Source: Methylotenera sp. UBA6020 | GTDB lineage: Bacteria; Pseudomonadota; Gammaproteobacteria; Burkholderiales; Methylophilaceae | Direction of reading: 5' to 3' | Length of the DNA: 13,286 nt | NCBI GenBank assembly: GCA_002429455.1 | Contig: DIZU01000226.1 | Span: forward strand, 1 to 13,286 | Shown: one piece after another, positions 6,878 to 13,286 of the stretch | Layout: each line of letters starts with the position of its first letter | Numbering within the stretch: the first letter of the stretch is position 1 | Program-made: the position numbers and the translations under genes | Notes under the pieces: model-generated | What the model saw: the letters and a program-made list of their open reading frames with translations, nothing else | The model's database searches: none | What the model was told of the DNA's origin: nothing

Positions 6878-8326
6878 CTAACCTCCTTGCTTAGCCTGCT
6901 CTACTACAGCTGCCTGCCAACCACCACCTAGCGCCTTAAATAACTCTACGGTTGCAACCAATCTCGCTTGCCTGCTTTGGATAAATGTCAATGCGGCATC
7001 GTTATATACACGTTGCGCATCTAACACATCAAGGTAAGCTGAATAACCTGATTGGTAGCGATTTTCAGACACATCCAGCGCTTTCTTAGCCGCTACTTGG
7101 CTTCTATTAAGTGCCTCCTCACGCTCAGCATTTTGTCGTAAATTCACCAACGCATCGTTCACTTCTCTAAACGCATTCTGCACAGCACTTTCATAACTAG
7201 CCAATGCTTGCTTTTGCTTTGCGCTAGCTTGATCAACTTTTGAATTAAGCCGACCAGAATCAAAAATAGGTAGATTCAAGCTCAATCCACCAGTCCAAAT
7301 GCGGGCGGCGGATTTTAGTATGTCGCCCAACGCCAGACTCTCACCACCTAAACTAGCAGTGAGTGAAATAGTCGGGTACAACGCCGCTTTAGCCACACCA
7401 ATGTTGGCATTAGCCGCGACCAGCTGCTCTTCAGCTTGGCGTACATCCGGCCGCGCTTCTAATAAACTTGACGGCAAGCCTGCCGGTGGCGTTGGCGGAA
7501 TTGGTAACGCCTTAATATCAGTCATCACCACATTCAAGTCCAACACCCCGGTTAGCACCGCTAGCTGATGCATACTCAAAGCTCTTAGCCTGGTTAACTC
7601 AGCCAATTGTGCACTCAAATTAGCACTGGCCACTTCAGCTTGATTTACGTCAAGTGCCGATGCAACGCCGCCTTCTAGGCGGCGCTTGGTCAACGCCAAG
7701 CTTGTTTCACGACTTTTTAAGTTCTCTTGAGTAATCGCAATTTGCGAGTCCAAACTACGTAACACCAAATAATTACTGGCCACTAAGCCTGACAACGATA
7801 ACGTAACGGTATCTTTTGCATATCGTGTAGACAAGGCTTGTGCACGTGCAGACTCTTTTGCGCGGCGTAATTTCCCCCAAAAGTCGATCTCAAACGAGGT
7901 CCCCAATTGCGCTTTGAAATTATTGCGTGGATTGCTACCAAATATAGGATTAGCACCTGCTTCAGTCACACGTGTACGGGCACCAGAGGCGTCTAAATCC
8001 ACCTGAGGAAACAAAGCAGCCCCAACCTCACGCATCACTGCATCAGCCTCTTCAATACGTGCTGCCGCCAACTTGATATCCGTATTGTTTTGCAACGCTT
8101 TTGCCACCAAGTCGTTCAGCGTTTGGTCTTGATAGAGCGTCCACCAGTTATTAGCAATTTGTGCATTCGCCTGATCAGCCTGCTCGGTGTACTGCGCAGG
8201 CACCTCAACTTTCGGGCGAATATAATCTGGCCAGATTGACTGGCAGCCAGCCAGCAACACTGTTGCGACTGCCAATGAAACGAGCTTGTAGCTGACATTT
8301 AGATTAGATTTATTTTGCGGCATCAT
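6878..8326 (-). CDS. Outer-membrane efflux channel lipoprotein (OprM/NodT type)
   Basis: This is the outer-membrane exit duct of the tripartite pump, a TolC-like trimer reaching into the periplasm. The 482-residue protein begins with a lipoprotein signal: hydrophobic LVSLAVATVLLAGC, with the lipidated Cys at 28. The family-typical SIWPDYIRPKVEVPAQY follows. Two similar outer-membrane efflux repeats follow, with characteristic segments FEIDFWGKLRRAKESARA and LTKRRLEGGVASALDVNQAE in the first half, and LEARPDVRQAEEQLVAANANIGVAKAALYP and SENRYQSGYSAYLDVLDAQR in the second. The ATG overlaps the RND gene's TGA in an ATGA arrangement, so translation is coupled. AAGGA sits 6 bases before the first of two adjacent ATG codons; either could be used. 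It is the last gene of the operon. Substrate cannot be read from this subunit. Confidence 0.95.
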   Translation of the reverse strand: MMPQNKSNLNVSYKLVSLAVATVLLAGCQSIWPDYIRPKVEVPAQYTEQADQANAQIANNWWTLYQDQTLNDLVAKALQNNTDIKLAAARIEEADAVMREVGAALFPQVDLDASGARTRVTEAGANPIFGSNPRNNFKAQLGTSFEIDFWGKLRRAKESARAQALSTRYAKDTVTLSLSGLVASNYLVLRSLDSQIAITQENLKSRETSLALTKRRLEGGVASALDVNQAEVASANLSAQLAELTRLRALSMHQLAVLTGVLDLNVVMTDIKALPIPPTPPAGLPSSLLEARPDVRQAEEQLVAANANIGVAKAALYPTISLTASLGGESLALGDILKSAARIWTGGLSLNLPIFDSGRLNSKVDQASAKQKQALASYESAVQNAFREVNDALVNLRQNAEREEALNRSQVAAKKALDVSENRYQSGYSAYLDVLDAQRVYNDAALTFIQSRQARLVATVELFKALGGGWQAAVVEQAKQGG

Positions 8327-11300
8327 ACCGTTTCCTTCGTATTATTCTCAGAATGACCTTCTGGGTGTTCTTCAATCGGAGGTATTTCGTGATGGTGTCT
8401 ATCAACATGCTTTTTAGTCAACCATGTGAAGAACAGAGGTATAAATATCGTCGCCACGAATGTCGCTAATATCATGCCGCCAAATACACCTGTACCCATT
8501 GAACGACGTGCTGCAGCACCTGCACCGGTAGCAATTACCAACGGCACAATACCTAACACAAACGCCATCGAAGTCATGACAATTGGTCTAAACCTTAACT
8601 TAGCTGCCGCTAACGCAGCTTCAGCAACCGGCATCCCTTCTTCCATTTTCTGCGTTGCGAACTCTACAATCAGAATCGCATTCTTCGCCGCCAAACCGAT
8701 CAAGGTAATCAAGCCAATCTGGAAGTAGATATCGTTAGGCATACCTCTTAACAATACGGCCAAGAAAGCACCAGCCAACGCAAACGGTACCGCCATAATC
8801 ACCGCCAATGGCAATGCCCAGGTTTCAAACTGCGCGGCTAGAATCAAGAACACCATAATGATCGCAAAACCGAACGCAAAGATAGCCGATGAACCAGTAC
8901 GTTTTTCTTGATACGCTTGTGCTGTCCAAGCCATTTGGTAACCATCAGGCAAGTTTTCCTTGGCGATTCTTTCCACCGCTTTGATCGCATCACCAGAGCT
9001 CACACCAGGTGCGCCGCCACCAAAAATCTTGCCTGAAAGTAAGCCGTTGTAGCGCTCCAGTTGCTCCGCACCTACAATGTTGCTCACTTTGCTCAATGCA
9101 GAAAGCGGAATCATATTGCCTTCAGGACTCGCTGCAGTTGGCTGGCTACGTACATACACTTTGCCTAAATCCTCAGGTTTCATCCTGAATTCAGGCTCAG
9201 CCTGCAATTGCACACGGTAAGTACGGCCACTACGGTTAAAGTCATTTACGTAAAACGAACCCATGGTACTTTGCAGCGTGGTATAGATGTCAGCAATCTT
9301 CACGTTTTGTGAAATCGCTTTCGCTTCATCCACTTCAATAAAGAGCTGTGGCACGGTTGGGCGGAAGAAAGTATTGATACCCGTCAACTGTGGGTCTTTC
9401 CTCATTGCATCCATGAAGTTATTCATGACCGCTGCGAGTTTGACAGGATCAGTCTCGCGCTTACTTTGTACATACACCTCGAAACCAGCTGCTGAACCCA
9501 AGCCCCGGATAGCTGGCGGGTTTACGGCGAATGCCATGCCATCCGGCTGTTGCATTCCTACGCCAATTAATTTACCTACCATCTGGTCAGCCGTCGTTTC
9601 ACGATCTTTCCAATCAGTCATTCTGACGAACATCGTGCCGGCATTAGTCTTATTGGCACCGGTGAGCAACTCAAAACCATTCACTGCAAATTCAAACGCC
9701 ACCGCCGGGTCTTTTGCAATCTGGGCACGAACGTTTTCAGTCGTTTTGGTAGTACGGTTCAAGGTTGCGCCATCTGGCATCACGACCACAGTGACCACAT
9801 AGCCTTGGTCTTCCGCAGGTACGAAGCTGCCTGGCACCATGCGCACCAGCAATATCACGACAACAATAATCGTACCGAACACCAGGCTACCCAGAAATTT
9901 GTGATGTAGCGTTAAATTCACCGTATCGGTATAAAAACGCGTAAATCTGGTGAAGCCCTTATTAAATGCCTCGAAGAAGCGATTTTTGTGATGCGATTTC
10001 TTCAAGATCATTGCGCACAGGGCAGGTGTCAACGTCAACGCTACCAAACCTGAAATCACCACCGCAATCGCTACAGTTACCGCAAATTGACGATACAACT
10101 GTCCGGCAATACCTCCCAAGAATGCAACCGGCACGAACACCGCACACAACACCAGCACGATCGCAACCACCGCCCCTGCAACCTGGCTGATAGACTTAGC
10201 AGCGGCATGCAGAGGGTCTAATCCCTCTTCACTCATGAGCCGCTCGGTATTCTCCAGCACCACAATGGCATCATCCACCACAATACCAATTGCCAGGATC
10301 ATCGCGAATAAGGTTAACAAGTTGATAGAAAAACCAAATAGGTACAAGCCTGCAAACGTACCAATCAATGAAATCGGCACCGCGATGAGAGGAATCAATG
10401 TAGCACGCCAGTTCTGCAAGAACAGGAACACCACCAACACTACTAATATAAGCGCTTCAGCAAAGGTATGGAATACCTCTTTGATCGTCGCTTTAACGAA
10501 ATCGCTGGTGTCATATGGAATGGTATATTTCACACCTGCCGGGAAGCGCTCTTTAAGCTCTTCCATTTTGGCTTTAATACCATTTGCCGTATCCAGCGCA
10601 TTTGCACCGGTCTGCAAGAAAATAGGCATCGCAACGCCGGGTTGACCATCAAGTGCAGAAGTCACGTTGTAACTTTGTGCGCCTAATTCCACACGTGCGA
10701 CGTCTTTCAAGTACAACACGCCACGCGGACCATTTGCTTTGATGATAATATTGCCGAATTGCGCAGGATCAGCCAAACGACCTTTAGCAATCACGGTATA
10801 AACTAATTTTTGGTCAGCCGGTGCTGGATCCTGGCCGATTTTACCGGCCGCATATTGATTATTTTGTGCATTAATCGCAGCAGCAATATCGCTGGTGCTT
10901 ACCCCTAATTGCGCCATGCGGTCTGGACGTAGCCAGATACGCATCGCGTAATCCTGCCCACCGAAAATCAGGGCGTCACCCACACCTTTTACACGTTTGA
11001 TTTCATCCAGCAAGTTCAATGTGGTGTAATTACTCAAGAACAAACGATCATGTTTTTTATCGTTTGAAGTCAGCATTACCACCAATAAAATGTCGTTGGA
11101 TTTTTTCTGCACTACCAAGCCATTACGACGCACTTCATCCGGCAAGCGCGGTGTAGCAATATTTACGCGATTACTCACATTGAAAGTCGCCTGATCGGCA
11201 TCCGTACCCACTTCAAATGTCGCGGTAATTACCAATGTACCGCTGGAGTCCGCGCTAGAGTTAAAATATAGCAAGTTATCAACACCGCTTAACTGCTCCT

Positions 11301-11496
11301 CAATAGGTGCAGCTACGGTTTTTGAAAGTGTCTCGGCACTTGCACCAGGATAGCTGGCAGTAATAGTCACCGTAGGTGGTGCAATTTGCGGGTACTGCGC
11401 AATAGGCAGCTTAAATGCTGCTGCCAAACCTGCCAATACAATGATGATTGACAATACAGAGGCAAAAATAGGCCTTGTAATAAAAAACTTGGTCAT
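8323..11496 (-). CDS. RND multidrug efflux transporter, HAE1 family (AcrB/MexB-like)
   Basis: This proton-driven inner-membrane transporter forms a trimer that takes up hydrophobic compounds from the periplasm and outer leaflet and passes them to the channel. The 1057 residues match the family size. It opens with FFITRPIFASVLSIIIVLAG (first membrane helix), followed by a porter domain with AQYPQIAPPTVTITASYPGASAE. Proton-relay residues are intact: Asp408-Asp409 in GIVVDDAIVVLENTER, Lys938 in GLAAKNAILIVEFA, and Arg970/Thr975 in RFRPIVMTSMAF. The second porter half begins about 560 (SFVPAEDQGY), and the switch-loop region reads NGFELLTGANKTNAG (606-620). Two large periplasmic domains and 12 membrane helices fit. 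The C-terminal tail is histidine-rich (six His in 1030-1048). AAGGA precedes the ATG by about 9 bases, and the gap from the adaptor is 17 bases. The exact subfamily (AcrB, MexF or other) and substrates are not settled. Confidence 0.97.
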   Translation of the reverse strand: MTKFFITRPIFASVLSIIIVLAGLAAAFKLPIAQYPQIAPPTVTITASYPGASAETLSKTVAAPIEEQLSGVDNLLYFNSSADSSGTLVITATFEVGTDADQATFNVSNRVNIATPRLPDEVRRNGLVVQKKSNDILLVVMLTSNDKKHDRLFLSNYTTLNLLDEIKRVKGVGDALIFGGQDYAMRIWLRPDRMAQLGVSTSDIAAAINAQNNQYAAGKIGQDPAPADQKLVYTVIAKGRLADPAQFGNIIIKANGPRGVLYLKDVARVELGAQSYNVTSALDGQPGVAMPIFLQTGANALDTANGIKAKMEELKERFPAGVKYTIPYDTSDFVKATIKEVFHTFAEALILVVLVVFLFLQNWRATLIPLIAVPISLIGTFAGLYLFGFSINLLTLFAMILAIGIVVDDAIVVLENTERLMSEEGLDPLHAAAKSISQVAGAVVAIVLVLCAVFVPVAFLGGIAGQLYRQFAVTVAIAVVISGLVALTLTPALCAMILKKSHHKNRFFEAFNKGFTRFTRFYTDTVNLTLHHKFLGSLVFGTIIVVVILLVRMVPGSFVPAEDQGYVVTVVVMPDGATLNRTTKTTENVRAQIAKDPAVAFEFAVNGFELLTGANKTNAGTMFVRMTDWKDRETTADQMVGKLIGVGMQQPDGMAFAVNPPAIRGLGSAAGFEVYVQSKRETDPVKLAAVMNNFMDAMRKDPQLTGINTFFRPTVPQLFIEVDEAKAISQNVKIADIYTTLQSTMGSFYVNDFNRSGRTYRVQLQAEPEFRMKPEDLGKVYVRSQPTAASPEGNMIPLSALSKVSNIVGAEQLERYNGLLSGKIFGGGAPGVSSGDAIKAVERIAKENLPDGYQMAWTAQAYQEKRTGSSAIFAFGFAIIMVFLILAAQFETWALPLAVIMAVPFALAGAFLAVLLRGMPNDIYFQIGLITLIGLAAKNAILIVEFATQKMEEGMPVAEAALAAAKLRFRPIVMTSMAFVLGIVPLVIATGAGAAARRSMGTGVFGGMILATFVATIFIPLFFTWLTKKHVDRHHHEIPPIEEHPEGHSENNTKETV

Positions 11497-11513
11497 AACT
11501 CTTGATCCTTAGC

Positions 11514-12728
11514 TTATTTAGTTGCTTGTTTATTATCAGCTGGAGCAGCAGCTGGTGCTGCTTCTAGCGGATGAGGATCCACTGGTGCGCCTGGACGCAC
11601 TTTGATTAAGTTATCGGCAATGACTTTATCGCCGGTTTTTAAGCCACCTAAAATCACCCAATTCGTGCCTTGCCAGCCACCCTCTTGAATTGGATGAACA
11701 CTAGCAGTTGTTTTACCGTCTTTGCCTTTCTCAGCCACATAAACGAACTTGCCTTGGTCGCCTGTAAGTACCGCAGTCTGTGGCACTAAAAATACGCCTT
11801 CACGAGTACCCGTGGTGACACGGGCACGTACGAACTGACCTGGCAGCAATTTATGGTCTGCATTATCAAAAGTAGCGCGCAATTGTTGCGTACCGAGTGC
11901 AGGGTCGATCTGGCTCGCGGCAAAGTTTAATTGACCTTGCTGTTTATATTCCGTGCCATCTGAAAGTAATAAAGTTACTTTTTTCACACGGCCTTCTGTT
12001 AAACGACCACCCAATGAGGCAATATCAGAATCAGAGAAGCTAAAGCGCACCCAAATCGGTGAAATTTGTACCACGGTAGTCAATAAGCTTGTATTTGGCG
12101 CTATTAATGCACCTTCAGAGAATAAGAAACGACCTGCAACACCGCTAGATGGCGCAGTCACAGTGGTATAAGAAAGGTTAAGTTCTGCTTCGCGCACCAT
12201 AGCCTCGCCTTGCTGAACAGTAGCAACTGCAATAGCATTATCAGAGACCGCATTGTCATACTCTCTTTGACTGATAGACTGTGTAGCCAGCAATCCTTTT
12301 AAACGCCCTGCTTCGCGGCTTGTTTGCTCAATGCGGGCTTTCTGTTGCGCTAACTGTGCTTTGGCTTGAGATAGTGCGATTTGGAAAGGAACAGGATCAA
12401 TCAAGAACATTGCTTGGCCAGTTTTGATTGGCTCACCTTCTTCAAAGAGCTTTTTAAGTAGAATGCCACCAACACGTGGTCGCACTTCCACCTCTTTAGC
12501 GCCTTCAGTTTGCGCTACAGCTTCTGCACTAATCGGCACAGTTGTTGGCTGCACCTCAACCACACTCACTGGCATTGCCGGCATTTGCGAACCGGCTGTC
12601 GCATCTGCTTTCTTGCCACACCCAACTAACACAAGACTAGCAATCAGTGCCATGCCTGTGATTTTTGCAGTTAACGCAACTTGGTTGGTGTTAGTTTGAT
12701 GATGTGATTTGCTTGTTCTGACTGCCAT
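11514..12728 (-). CDS. RND efflux periplasmic adaptor (AcrA/MexA-like lipoprotein)
   Basis: The adaptor bridges the RND transporter and the outer-membrane channel. After a hydrophobic stretch ending LIASLVLVGC (lipobox; Cys37 from the chosen start), it has the usual order. First comes beta/lipoyl sequence (PVSVVEVQPTTVPISAEAVAQTEG, VEVRPRVGGILLKKLFEEGE). A long alpha-hairpin with the channel-contact motif RLKGLLATQSISQREYDNA follows, then the returning lipoyl half (YTTVTAPSSGVAGR), a beta-barrel and a membrane-proximal domain (FLVPQTAVL). The tail is rich in Ala/Pro. The frame is open from an ATG at 12740, but I chose the ATG at 12728 (404 residues) because GGAG at 12735-12738 stands 6 bases before it, while the earlier ATG has no good site. 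It is first in the operon and transcribed from the promoter overlapping the operators at 12800-12850. Confidence 0.95.
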   Translation of the reverse strand: MAVRTSKSHHQTNTNQVALTAKITGMALIASLVLVGCGKKADATAGSQMPAMPVSVVEVQPTTVPISAEAVAQTEGAKEVEVRPRVGGILLKKLFEEGEPIKTGQAMFLIDPVPFQIALSQAKAQLAQQKARIEQTSREAGRLKGLLATQSISQREYDNAVSDNAIAVATVQQGEAMVREAELNLSYTTVTAPSSGVAGRFLFSEGALIAPNTSLLTTVVQISPIWVRFSFSDSDIASLGGRLTEGRVKKVTLLLSDGTEYKQQGQLNFAASQIDPALGTQQLRATFDNADHKLLPGQFVRARVTTGTREGVFLVPQTAVLTGDQGKFVYVAEKGKDGKTTASVHPIQEGGWQGTNWVILGGLKTGDKVIADNLIKVRPGAPVDPHPLEAAPAAAPADNKQATK

Positions 12729-12799
12729 TGATGACTCCATGTCTTTAATTACGCTATGTTTTTTCTTAACTTCTTGTTGCAGTCTATCTTAAAAAGACT

Positions 12800-12823
12800 T
12801 GCTTACATTCTTGTTTGTATGTA
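12800..12823 (-). promoter_or_regulatory. AcrR/TtgR-like operator, promoter-distal copy
   Basis: Read on the minus strand, this 24-bp stretch begins TACATACAAACAAG and continues AATGTAAGCA. It agrees with the E. coli AcrR operator, as I recall it, at 17 of 24 positions (flanks TACATACA and GAATGTA). It matches the second copy at 12827-12850 at 21 of 24 positions. It covers the expected pump transcription start, so a bound repressor would block initiation there. Confidence 0.6.
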
Positions 12824-12846
12824 AATTATATACAAACAAGAATGTA
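12804..12846. repeat. Long inverted repeat in the pump-repressor gap
   Basis: TACATTCTTGTTTGTAT (12804-12820) and ATACAAACAAGAATGTA (12830-12846) are exact 17-bp reverse complements around a 9-bp centre. An 11-bp direct repeat TGTATGTAAAT (12816-12826 and 12843-12853) is superimposed with a 27-bp period. Together they make two head-to-head copies of one 24-bp operator-like element. Confidence 0.85.
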
Positions 12847-12852
12847 TGTAAA
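12825..12852 (-). promoter_or_regulatory. Predicted promoter of the efflux operon
   Basis: On the minus strand TTTACA (12847-12852) and TATAAT (12825-12830) are separated by 16 bases. The -10 box is perfect and the -35 box matches TTGACA at 4 of 6 positions. Transcription would start near 12818, about 90 bases before the adaptor ATG. The operator copy at 12827-12850 fills nearly the whole promoter, as expected for repression by occlusion. Confidence 0.7.
12827..12850 (+). promoter_or_regulatory. AcrR/TtgR-like operator, promoter-overlapping copy
   Basis: The 24 bp begin TATATACAAACAAG and end AATGTATGTA. They agree with the recalled E. coli acrAB operator at 18 of 24 positions, including all of GAATGTATGTA. 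The site lies between and over the -10 and -35 boxes of the predicted pump promoter, and 56 bases before the repressor ATG, so it could also give autoregulation. Confidence 0.65.
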
Positions 12853-12905
12853 TAAGTTTTTGTTAAAATGCTTGTAAAATTTCATGTAAGGACTTGATCA
12901 GCAAG

Positions 12906-13286
12906 ATGGTAAGAAAAACTAAAGAAGACGCAGAACTCACACGGCAACGTATTATTGATGCTGCACGTGCAGTGTTTTTGACACGTGGCGTCAGCCGTTC
13001 CACCTTGGAGCACATTGCAGCGCAAGCCGAAGTGACGCGTGGCGCTGTATATTGGCATTTCAAAAATAAAACTGAAATTTTTCACGCAATCCGCGATCAG
13101 GTTTTTTTACCGCTTATAGATCGCATGGACGACACCCTCACCGTAGAAAGCACTGAAGACGCGCTGACACAAATCGAAAATAGCCTGTGCGACACGATCA
13201 ATGAGTTAAATGAAAACATTGAAATGCGACAGACTTATGAAATCATGATGATTAAGTGTGAATATGTAGATGAATTCGCAACGGTA
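12906..13286 (+). CDS. TetR-family repressor, AcrR/TtgR type (3' end cut by window)
   Basis: The first 127 codons of a TetR-type regulator, open to the window end. Residues about 10-58 form the DNA-binding domain: TRQRIIDAARAVFLTRGVSR, then the helix-turn-helix TLEHIAAQAEVTRGAVYWHFKNKTEIF, typical of AcrR, TtgR and MtrR. The following part, with RQTYEIMMIKCEYVDEF, matches the ligand-binding region of this AcrR/TtgR (MAATS-type) group rather than TetR proteins generally. It is divergent from the pump operon, the normal arrangement for a local pump repressor released from DNA by pump substrates. The ATG has only a distant AAGGA, 13 bases upstream, and I found no clear promoter for it. A TTG four codons earlier is possible but lies too close to that AAGGA. 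I expect about 210 residues in full. The ligand is unknown. Confidence 0.93.
   Translation, partial: MVRKTKEDAELTRQRIIDAARAVFLTRGVSRSTLEHIAAQAEVTRGAVYWHFKNKTEIFHAIRDQVFLPLIDRMDDTLTVESTEDALTQIENSLCDTINELNENIEMRQTYEIMMIKCEYVDEFATV

Noticed and set aside
9287..9802. A 171-codon plus-strand open frame, with other shorter ones, antisense to the RND gene
   Set aside because: They lie wholly inside a strongly conserved gene on the other strand, have no recognisable domain, and reflect codon bias of the real gene.
12781..12799. Short inverted repeat AGTCT...AGACT in the pump operon leader, considered as an attenuator
   Set aside because: The stem is only 5 bp with an AT loop, and no leader peptide or competing hairpin is visible.
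12863..13085. Two overlapping minus-strand frames opposite the repressor gene
   Set aside because: The plus-strand product is a clear AcrR-type DNA-binding protein. The opposite frames are cysteine- and serine-rich with no family resemblance.

Overview
The window looks like chromosomal core sequence from a fairly low-GC betaproteobacterium. The gene order hfq-hflX-hflK-hflC-DUF2065-hisZ is the betaproteobacterial arrangement, with purA usually next. The wording of Hfq, HflK and HisZ and the AT-rich intergenic DNA suggest the methylotroph family Methylophilaceae (Methylotenera-like). That placement is inference from memory; no search was run.

All complete genes lie on the minus strand, so transcription runs right to left. 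There are three blocks. (1) Right end, 12906 to about 6878: a tripartite RND efflux pump (adaptor, inner-membrane transporter, outer-membrane channel), closely packed and apparently one operon. A divergent AcrR/TtgR-type repressor starts at 12906 and is cut by the window end. The short gap between them holds two AcrR-like operator sites in head-to-head orientation. A near-consensus pump promoter lies inside this pair. (2) Middle, 6759-5365: gltX, glutamyl-tRNA synthetase. (3) Left, 5140-80: hfq (RNA chaperone), hflX (ribosome-associated GTPase), hflK and hflC (membrane SPFH proteins that surround the FtsH protease), a small DUF2065/YjeT membrane protein, and hisZ (regulatory subunit of the first enzyme of histidine synthesis). 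hfq/hflX and hflK/hflC are very tightly spaced.

How the genes work together: the pump proteins would form an envelope-spanning drug or solvent exporter held off by the divergent repressor until a ligand binds it. The hfq-hfl block is a conserved RNA, ribosome and membrane-protein quality-control cluster. hisZ and the expected purA are metabolic genes joined to its downstream end.

I did not find a new multi-gene system, mobile element, CRISPR array, tRNA or rRNA. The points most worth checking are the double operator over the pump promoter, the hfq-hflX junction (same frame, one stop codon and one sense codon apart, TTG start), a 15-bp tandem repeat that appears to lengthen the HisZ C-terminus, and a few deviations from family motifs.
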